Positions 1-5,393 of a stretch of DNA of 5,393 bases are shown here, one piece after another. The stretch comes from an uncultured Bacteroidales bacterium (GTDB lineage Bacteria; Bacteroidota; Bacteroidia; Bacteroidales; P3): the NCBI GenBank assembly GCA_900319595.1, contig ONOZ01000124.1, positions 1 through 5,393 of the forward strand, given 5' to 3'. Under the pieces are notes generated by a model, which worked only from the letters and a program-made list of their open reading frames with translations, had not been told where the DNA came from and made no database searches. The position numbers and the translations under genes were made by a program. How positions within the stretch are numbered: position 1 is the first letter of the stretch; each line of letters starts with the position of its first letter.

Positions 1-1032
1 AATAATGTTTTGTCTGCTTTCAATACCTTGAAAAAACAAGGAATGAAGGGCTTGATATTAGATCTGCGTGGTAATGGAGGAGGTCTTTTGAACGAGGCTG
101 TTGATATAGTTAATATCTTTGTGGATAAAGGGGAAGTCATAGTTACAACTAAGGGAAAATTGGAAAACCGCAATCAAACTCACAAAACAAATCACAAGGC
201 TGTAGATACACAAATCCCTGTTATTGTTTTAGTTGATAACTCTTCGGCATCGGCATCGGAAATTGTGAGTGGGTCGTTGCAAGATTTGGATAGAGCAGTA
301 ATTATGGGGCAAAGAACTTATGGAAAAGGCTTAGTACAGAATGTTTTGCCGTTAGTGTATAATTCTCAATTGAAAGTAACCGTATCAAAATACTATATAC
401 CATCTGGACGTTGTATTCAAGCAGTGGATTATTCGCATAGAGACGCCTCGGGTCGTGCTTTGAAAATAAAGGATTCTTTGCGTACGGCTTTCAAAACAAA
501 AGGAGGTAGAACTGTTTATGATGGGTATGGAATAGAACCCGATACTATATTAACAACACAATATGCCAGCCAAATATCTATGGCGTTGCTTTTGAAATTG
601 TTACCTTTTGATTATGCAACTGAGTTTGTTAAAAAACACCCTTCAATACCTGAGCCGAGCAAGTTTCAGATAACGGACGAGATTTATGATGATTTTGTAA
701 GATTTTTACAAGATAAAGACTACTCCTATACAACACCGACTGAGGAGGGAATAAAGGTTTTGATAGAAAGTGCAAAAAACGAAAAATGTAATGAAAATGT
801 CCGCAAATTACTTGAAGATGCTAAACATCAAATAGAAAATGATAAAAAAAATGACCTTTATAAATTTAAAGACGAAATAAAGGATATGCTACTAAGTGAA
901 ATTGTTGTCCGCTACTATAACCAAAAAGGAAGAGTTGAGGCAATGATTCAAAACGATACTGAGGTTAAAGCAGCAATAGAATTGTTAAATAACACAGAAT
1001 CATATAATTCCATATTGAAAACAAGTAAATAA
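1..1032 (+). CDS. S41 family C-terminal processing peptidase, 5'-truncated by window edge
   Basis: This is the 3' part (343 visible residues) of a serine protease of MEROPS family S41 (CtpA/Prc/tail-specific protease), which cleaves exported proteins near their C-termini with a Ser-Lys dyad. The frame is open from base 1, so the true start, signal peptide and PDZ domain lie upstream; the TTG at 10 is not a credible start because it falls inside the conserved core. Visible motifs are LDLRGNGGG (residues 21-28) and SSASASEI, with the catalytic Ser at residue 84 (codon 250-252). QD follows with Asp95, then TYGKG with the catalytic Lys109 (codon 325-327). The Ser-to-Asp (11) and Ser-to-Lys (25) spacings equal those of E. 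coli Prc (S430/D441/K455). KYYIPSGRCIQ and YGIEPD are also typical. Residues from about 195 to the end form a charged, mostly helical tail as in Bacteroidetes members. The product is probably periplasmic or membrane-anchored. The gene ends in TAA, 10 bases before the next start. The family is certain; the physiological substrate is unknown. Confidence 0.95.
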   Translation, partial: NNVLSAFNTLKKQGMKGLILDLRGNGGGLLNEAVDIVNIFVDKGEVIVTTKGKLENRNQTHKTNHKAVDTQIPVIVLVDNSSASASEIVSGSLQDLDRAVIMGQRTYGKGLVQNVLPLVYNSQLKVTVSKYYIPSGRCIQAVDYSHRDASGRALKIKDSLRTAFKTKGGRTVYDGYGIEPDTILTTQYASQISMALLLKLLPFDYATEFVKKHPSIPEPSKFQITDEIYDDFVRFLQDKDYSYTTPTEEGIKVLIESAKNEKCNENVRKLLEDAKHQIENDKKNDLYKFKDEIKDMLLSEIVVRYYNQKGRVEAMIQNDTEVKAAIELLNNTESYNSILKTSK

Positions 1033-1042
1033 AAAACAAATA

Positions 1043-3511
1043 ATGAAAAGAATTCTTTTTAGTCTAATATTATTGTTATCAAGTGCTATAACATTGGCAC
1101 AAAATAACTTAACGCCAAAGGAAAAAGAATATTTGGATTTCCTTTATGAGTATATGCCACTAAGCGATAAACTGGATTATGACTCATCTTTTTATATTTC
1201 TCAGGTGAGAACGGCAATTGAGGCAAGAAATACATTTGCTTGGGGGAAGAAAATACCAGAGGATATATTCAAACACTTTGTCCTTGTGTATAGAGTAAAT
1301 AACGAGAACTTGGATACAGCACGTACGGTTATGTTTCGTATGATTAAGGATAGAATCAAAAGCATGAATATGTATGATGCTGCATTGGAAGTAAATCATT
1401 GGTGTCATGAGTTTGTTAATTATAAGGCTTCGGACGGTAGAACTTCTGCTCCATTGGCAAGTATGCGAACTTCTTGGGGTAGATGTGGAGAGGAGAGTAC
1501 TTTTACCGTAACTGCTTTGCGTAGTGTAGGAATACCTGCTCGTCAATGCTATACTCCACGTTGGGCTCACACAGATGATAATCACGCTTGGGTAGAAGTT
1601 TGGGTTGATGGCAAATGGTATCATCTTGGTGCGTGCGAACCTGAGGCTAAATTGGATGTTGGTTGGTTTGATGCTCCTGCTAAACGTGCTATGATGGTAC
1701 ATACAACTGTTTTTGGCAAATACAGCGGAAGCGAAGAGAAGAATTTTGTTAGCGACAAGTATTCTAAAATAAACCTATTGGGTAATTATGCTCCTACAAA
1801 GAAATTAACGGTAACGGTTTTGGACGAAACAGGCAATGCAGTCAAAGACGCCGAAGTTGCTTTTGGACTTTACAATTATGCAGAGTATTATCCTTTGGCT
1901 AAAATCTATACTGATGCTAATGGAAAAGCAAGTTTGACTACCGGTTATGGTGATTTGGTGATTTGGGCGAAAACTCCATCTGCTTTTGCTCAAAAACAAG
2001 CCTTTGCAAACCAAACAGAAGTAACTATGACCATATCTTCTAATTTTCTTTCTACCATAAAACCGAACAACACGCTAACTATTACACCACCAAAGGAATT
2101 ACCTGTACCAACATTAGACGAAAAATTAGTAAAAAAGAATAACGAGCGATTAGTTCATGAAGATTCTATTCGCAACGCTTATATTGCCACATTTCCACAA
2201 ACGGATAACAGACTAATAAAAGAATCTTGGGGCAATTATAAAGAAATTCAAAAAGTATTAGATAGCAAACACCCATTGGCAGAAAGAATGCTTAACTTGG
2301 TTTATGAGAAAGATTTACGCGATGGTGAATATTCTGTTTTTATGGATCATTTGAATAACATAAAACAGGGAGAAACTTCCGAATATGTAATAAATCCTCG
2401 TATAGCGTTAGAAAAAATTACCCCATGGAGAAGTTTCATAAAAGACTATTTCAAACAAATTCGTTATGTATTTGCAAATGGTAGCGATTTGGCAGAATGG
2501 ATTAGGATAAATATTAGAGTAAATTCTACGGATAACTATTATAATGTACCAATTTCTCCTGAGGGAGTATTGAAAGCAAGAATGGCTGACAACAAATCAA
2601 AAGAAATCTTATTTGTTGCTATTGCCAGAACGTTTTCTATTCAATCTCGTTACGAATGGGCAACAGGTAGGGCTCAATGGAGAAAGAACGATAATGCAGA
2701 ATGGCAATATGCTTTCCCAATGAAAAATGTTAAGGAAAACAATAACTGTACGCTTATTGTAAATAATGATACTCGCAACGCAATAAAGCCAGAATATTAC
2801 ATGCAATTCACAATCCAAAAACTAATCGATAATTCTTTTGTAACTTTGGATTATGAATATGACCCACATTTTGAGAATTTCCCTGATACTTTGCGTATTA
2901 GTGAAGGCGAATATCGTTTGATGGTGGGTAATCGTAATTCTGCTGGAAAGATACAGGTAAGCGAAACATATTTTTCTTTGAAACCTAACACTACTACAAA
3001 CATAACTATTACCATACCTGATGTTACAGAAGATATTACTTCATACGGGAAAGTGAATTTGAATAATACTTTGACTAATATTCAATACAAAACAAACAAA
3101 AACGAAAAGACCTATAACATCAAACAAATTGCAGATAATAGTAAAGCAATAATTTTGGCGATGATAGACCCTTATAAAGAGCCTTCGCGTCATCTTTTGG
3201 TAGATATTGCTAAGAGTAAAGCAGATTTTGATAAAGAAAATGATGTTTGCTTGGTTCTTGTGTTAGATGAGAGTCTTTTGAATAAGGATTTTTCAACAAA
3301 GGTTTTCCCTCAGTTACCTGAAAATACTATTGTCCTATTGGATAAAAACAAGACGATAGAAAAGAAAATTATTAAGGCAACGGATTTGAAGTTTTTGAAT
3401 AATTATCCTATTCTTACTTTGATAAATAAAGACGACATCATATATCTATCGCAAGGTTACAAGATTTCTTCACAAGAAGAGTTATTGAAAGTAATTAAGA
3501 AATTAAAATAA
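1043..3511 (+). CDS. Exported multidomain transglutaminase-like protein (822 aa)
   Basis: This is a secreted or periplasmic protein with a transglutaminase/papain-like core of the kind found in many Bacteroidetes; substrate and biological role are not established. Residues 1-19 are a signal peptide (MKR, hydrophobic stretch, cleavage probably before Q20). Residues 23-110 look helical. Residues about 110-205 are the core: GRCGEES carries the probable nucleophile Cys148, DDNHAWVEVW carries His181, and GACEPE supplies the acid, probably Glu199 in place of the usual Asp. Residues about 252-335 resemble a beta-sandwich of the carboxypeptidase-regulatory or Ig type (YTDANGKASLTTG). Residues about 345-445 are a charged linker. 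Residues about 450-565 look like a second transglutaminase fold that lacks Cys and His. Residues about 565-665 are beta-rich, and about 695-822 are thioredoxin-like without CXXC. The ATG at 1043 is chosen because it gives the signal peptide directly; its leader is A-rich and lacks an SD. Spacing (10 bases after the peptidase, 19 before the barrel gene) suggests cotranscription. It could be a peptidase or an amidase rather than a cross-linking enzyme. Confidence 0.9.
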   Translation: MKRILFSLILLLSSAITLAQNNLTPKEKEYLDFLYEYMPLSDKLDYDSSFYISQVRTAIEARNTFAWGKKIPEDIFKHFVLVYRVNNENLDTARTVMFRMIKDRIKSMNMYDAALEVNHWCHEFVNYKASDGRTSAPLASMRTSWGRCGEESTFTVTALRSVGIPARQCYTPRWAHTDDNHAWVEVWVDGKWYHLGACEPEAKLDVGWFDAPAKRAMMVHTTVFGKYSGSEEKNFVSDKYSKINLLGNYAPTKKLTVTVLDETGNAVKDAEVAFGLYNYAEYYPLAKIYTDANGKASLTTGYGDLVIWAKTPSAFAQKQAFANQTEVTMTISSNFLSTIKPNNTLTITPPKELPVPTLDEKLVKKNNERLVHEDSIRNAYIATFPQTDNRLIKESWGNYKEIQKVLDSKHPLAERMLNLVYEKDLRDGEYSVFMDHLNNIKQGETSEYVINPRIALEKITPWRSFIKDYFKQIRYVFANGSDLAEWIRINIRVNSTDNYYNVPISPEGVLKARMADNKSKEILFVAIARTFSIQSRYEWATGRAQWRKNDNAEWQYAFPMKNVKENNNCTLIVNNDTRNAIKPEYYMQFTIQKLIDNSFVTLDYEYDPHFENFPDTLRISEGEYRLMVGNRNSAGKIQVSETYFSLKPNTTTNITITIPDVTEDITSYGKVNLNNTLTNIQYKTNKNEKTYNIKQIADNSKAIILAMIDPYKEPSRHLLVDIAKSKADFDKENDVCLVLVLDESLLNKDFSTKVFPQLPENTIVLLDKNKTIEKKIIKATDLKFLNNYPILTLINKDDIIYLSQGYKISSQEELLKVIKKLK

Positions 3512-3530
3512 AAAATTAAATTCGCTGATA

Positions 3531-4214
3531 ATGTTGATAAACAGGCTAATAATTATAATATTCTCGGTGATTATCGCATCCGTATCTTCTTTTGCACAAA
3601 TTGAGTATGGCTACGATAGACCTAAATCATCTACCGACCCTTGGAAATTCGGACTGAATGTAAATGTGTCGCAAGATTGGATAAATCAACAGAATGGAAT
3701 TGAGAAAAAAATAGGTTGGAAAGCGGGTATTAGTGGAGAAAAACATCTTGTGTATAATATATATTTTCGTCCTGTATTCAATTTTGTCAGTAGAGGTTAT
3801 ACTTGCAATATTGCAAACAACTTCAAAAATGATGTAAATGCCTATTTGTTGGATTTGGAATTGACAATAGAATTGAAATTTGGCAATGAAAGAAAAGGAA
3901 GGGGCTTTTTAGTGTATTTTGCTCCGTTTTTTACTTATGGAATAGGAGGAACAAGCACATATACAAACTTGAACCCTATAAATCCTAACGGAACAGATAC
4001 ACCTCCTGATAATTACTTGATGCCGATAGAGTATGGGACCTTTGATGATTACCAATTTAAGAAAGAAGATGTGGGGTTTATTGTGGGAGCAGGCTATGAT
4101 ATAAATCATCATATAGAATTGAATTTCAATTATGTGGTAGGATTTTTTCATGTAGGCTCATACAATAATTTTCGTTGGAAGAATATAAACTTTGGTATAA
4201 CATATTTTTTCTAA
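3531..4214 (+). CDS. Outer-membrane beta-barrel protein, PorT/OMP_b-brl-like (227 aa)
   Basis: This is a small integral outer-membrane protein; specific function unknown. Residues 1-22 form a signal peptide with a strongly hydrophobic Ile-rich core, ending SSFA before Gln23. The rest shows alternating polar and hydrophobic residues typical of amphipathic strands: KFGLNVNVSQDW, IGWKAGISGE, YNIYFRPVFNFVSRGY, AYLLDLELTIELKFGN, FLVYFAPFFTYGIGG, DVGFIVGAGYDI, IELNFNYVVGFFHVG, INFGITYFF. The pattern 'LDLELTIELKF ... FAPFFTYGIGG ... GFIVGAGYDI' matches the layout of Bacteroidetes OMP_b-brl proteins as I remember them, and the chain ends in Phe, as barrel proteins often do. Residues roughly 142-176, rich in Asn, Pro, Asp and Tyr, are probably a long extracellular loop. 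The ATG at 3531 is the only start that yields the signal peptide and has no SD. It may be cotranscribed with the two exported proteins upstream. A barrel fold is well supported; transport, assembly or adhesion roles cannot be separated. Confidence 0.82.
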   Translation: MLINRLIIIIFSVIIASVSSFAQIEYGYDRPKSSTDPWKFGLNVNVSQDWINQQNGIEKKIGWKAGISGEKHLVYNIYFRPVFNFVSRGYTCNIANNFKNDVNAYLLDLELTIELKFGNERKGRGFLVYFAPFFTYGIGGTSTYTNLNPINPNGTDTPPDNYLMPIEYGTFDDYQFKKEDVGFIVGAGYDINHHIELNFNYVVGFFHVGSYNNFRWKNINFGITYFF

Positions 4215-4264
4215 ATACGTAGATAAGTTGAAAACATATATATACCATATAAAAAAAATAGAAA

Positions 4265-5351
4265 ATGACGACAGAAGAAACTATCAAAGATTTTGAATTG
4301 CGTATTCGGGATCTATGGAGGTGTCTTTGACATCGCACACAAACAAGAAACAATTAAAGAAAAACAGGCTCTGACAGAGCAAGCAGACTTTTGGGACACC
4401 CCGAAAGAGGCACAAAAACTATTAAAAGAGATTTCAACTCTAAAAGATGTCGTAACAGAATACGAAAAAGTAAATTCTGCTTATGAGGATTTGAAAGTAT
4501 TGAAAGAGTTTGCAGATATGGGCGAAACGACAAATGAAGAAGTTGAAGCAGAATTGCCAAAGGTTCAGACGCTTATAGAGAATTTGGAATTTAAAAAGAT
4601 GCTTGGTGCAGAGGAAGATACTTTAGATGCCATTTTGACGATAAACAGCGGAGCAGGTGGTACAGAAAGTTGCGATTGGGTACAGATGCTTATGCGTATG
4701 TACGTGCGTTGGGCAGAAAGACACGGCTATAAAGTTGAAGAAGTATCATCTCAGGAAGGCGATGTTGCAGGTTATAAAAATGTAACGCTTGAGATTTCGG
4801 GTAAATATTGTTATGGCTATCTTAAAGGAGAGAATGGTGTGCATAGATTGGTGAGATTGTCGCCTTTTGATGCTGCAAATAAACGCCATACTTCTTTTGC
4901 GTCCGTGTATGCCTATCCAATAGTAGATGAAAATATAGAAATAAATATAAACCCTGCCGATATAGAGTGGGAAACCTTCCGTTCATCAGGTCCGGGAGGG
5001 CAAAATGTCAATAAAGTTGAGACCGCAGTTCGCTTACACTACAAACCAGATAATATAATTATAGAATGCCAACAAACACGTTCGCAATTGCAAAATAGAG
5101 AAAAGGCTTTGCAAATGTTACGTTCGCAATTGTATGAACAAGAGTTAAGAAAAAAACAAGAAAAAATTGCTGAAATTGAGGCGGGTAAGAAAAGAGTAGA
5201 GTGGGGTTCGCAAATACGCTCGTATGTCTTGCATCCATATCATATGGTTAAGGATTTAAGGACATCTTTTGAAACCTCGGATACTTCGGGAGTGTTGGAC
5301 GGCGATTTAGACGATATGATAAAAACTTATCTTTTGCAATTTGGAGGTTGA
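4265..5351 (+). CDS. prfB: Peptide chain release factor 2, made by programmed +1 frameshift
   Basis: RF2 recognises UGA and UAA in the ribosomal A site and triggers hydrolysis of peptidyl-tRNA. The gene must be read as 4265-4327 joined to 4329-5351: 21 zero-frame codons end in CTT, then TGA (4328-4330), and a +1 slip resumes at GAC (4329). The joined protein has 361 residues, close to the 365 of E. coli RF2. The joint reads DLWRCL-DIAHKQ, parallel to E. coli LRGYLDYDAKK. The start is fixed by an in-frame TAG at 4259-4261, two codons before the ATG. SPF, the stop-codon recognition tripeptide characteristic of RF2, is at residues 199-201; the catalytic GGQ is at 244-246 in SGPGGQNVNK. Their 45-residue separation equals that of E. 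coli (205 and 250). The N-terminal coiled domain and the C-terminal WGSQIRSYVL and VLDGDLDD motifs are intact. Ser240 aligns with E. coli Thr246. The gene ends in TGA, itself an RF2-dependent stop. An uncorrected gene caller would start it falsely at ATG 4293 in the +1 frame, replacing the true N-terminus with about 12 wrong residues. Confidence 0.97.
4317..4331 (+). promoter_or_regulatory. prfB programmed +1 frameshift site (autoregulatory)
   Basis: The mRNA element reads GGAGG (4317-4321), a three-base spacer TGT, the slippery CTT codon (4325-4327), and stop TGA followed by C (4328-4331). In E. coli the same parts occur in the same order and spacing (AGGGGG, UAU, CUU, UGA, C). Known mechanism: the internal SD-like element pairs with the 16S rRNA 3' end, strains the P-site tRNA-Leu on CUU, and favours a shift to UUU when UGA waits for scarce RF2; the poor UGAC stop context adds to the pause. 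RF2 thereby sets its own level. If termination wins, only a 21-residue peptide results. The site is seen directly; activity is inferred from the near-identity and from the intact RF2 frame beginning right at the shift. Confidence 0.95.
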
Positions 5352-5371
5352 AATAAATATTAGTACTAACT

Positions 5372-5393
5372 ATGAATAATATAAATAAATTGA
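5372..5393 (+). CDS. Possible start of a downstream gene, cut by window edge
   Basis: An ATG 20 bases after the prfB stop opens a frame of seven codons (M N N I N K L) that is still open at the right edge. The leader is AT-rich without an SD at usable distance, as for the other genes here. The Asn/Lys-rich beginning gives no hint of product, and so short an open frame in AT-rich DNA could be chance. Same strand and close spacing make a downstream gene plausible only. Confidence 0.3.

Noticed and set aside
1184..1702. A 172-codon open frame on the minus strand inside the transglutaminase-like gene.
   Set aside because: Its translation has no recognisable domain or plausible export signal, and it lies opposite the conserved catalytic core; it is a shadow of the + strand gene, as are the other minus-strand frames.
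3517..3524. TAAATTCG, one mismatch from the Bacteroidetes -7 motif, before the barrel gene.
   Set aside because: The nearest upstream TTG is about 30 bases away, too far for the -33 element, and the gap to the previous gene is only 19 bases; probably chance.
4215..4264. Possible promoter before prfB (TTG at 4228-4230, TATATATA and an A tract).
   Set aside because: There is no match to the Bacteroidetes -7 motif TAnnTTTG; the sequence is simply AT-rich, so a promoter cannot be supported, though prfB may have one here given the 50-base gap.
4293..4328. ATG at 4293 as the start of RF2.
   Set aside because: The 12 residues it would add before Asp (4329) do not resemble RF2, while the zero-frame residues from 4265 do; the recoding signal explains the break.
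5078..5132. A 13-base direct repeat (ACGTTCGCAATTG) at 5078-5090 and 5120-5132.
   Set aside because: Both copies are in frame in prfB and encode the RSQL part of two conserved RF2 helical segments (TRSQ and LRSQLYE); it is best explained by protein constraint and shared codon choice.
5343..5347. GGAGG just before the prfB stop, as a possible SD for the next gene.
   Set aside because: It lies 24 bases from the ATG at 5372, too far for SD use, and encodes the terminal Gly-Gly codons of RF2.
5360..5369. Perfect 10-base palindrome TTAGTACTAA after prfB.
   Set aside because: The arms are only five bases and AT-rich, with no following T tract, so it is not a credible terminator; no known operator is recognised.

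Overview
The window is visibly AT-rich and all genes lie on the + strand. It looks like chromosomal DNA of a Bacteroidetes (Bacteroidota) bacterium. Three things support this: the protein families (a Bacteroidetes-style S41 C-terminal processing peptidase, a large secreted transglutaminase-like protein and a small outer-membrane barrel protein of the PorT/OMP_b-brl type), signal peptides that end in '...AQ', and A-rich, Shine-Dalgarno-free leaders before every gene start. Genus or species cannot be assigned from the sequence alone.

Layout: (1) positions 1-1032 hold the 3' part of an S41 peptidase gene; the reading frame is open at the left edge, so the signal peptide and PDZ region lie outside the window. 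(2) After a 10-base gap, 1043-3511 encodes an 822-residue exported multidomain protein with an apparently intact transglutaminase/papain-like Cys-His-acid core. It also appears to carry a degenerate second copy of that fold and a C-terminal thioredoxin-like domain without CXXC. (3) After 19 bases, 3531-4214 encodes a 227-residue outer-membrane beta-barrel protein. (4) After 50 bases, 4265-5351 is prfB, peptide chain release factor 2, interrupted at codon 22 by an in-frame TGA and read through a programmed +1 frameshift. (5) A seven-codon open frame starts at 5372 and runs off the right edge.

The first three genes are tightly spaced and all encode envelope or secreted products (protease, transglutaminase-like enzyme, barrel), so they may form one transcription unit for envelope protein handling; this is inference from layout. 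prfB is a housekeeping gene with its own translational autoregulation: when RF2 is scarce the ribosome pauses at UGA and slips forward to make more RF2. No rRNA, tRNA, CRISPR array, insertion sequence, convincing promoter or terminator was seen. There is no gene-free stretch over 300 bases.

The points most worth a second look are the prfB recoding site, which keeps an SD-like GGAGG element in a lineage that mostly does not use SD-led initiation, and the domain architecture of the 822-residue protein, with an active-looking core and two apparently catalytically dead domains. I do not see clear evidence for a wholly new system.
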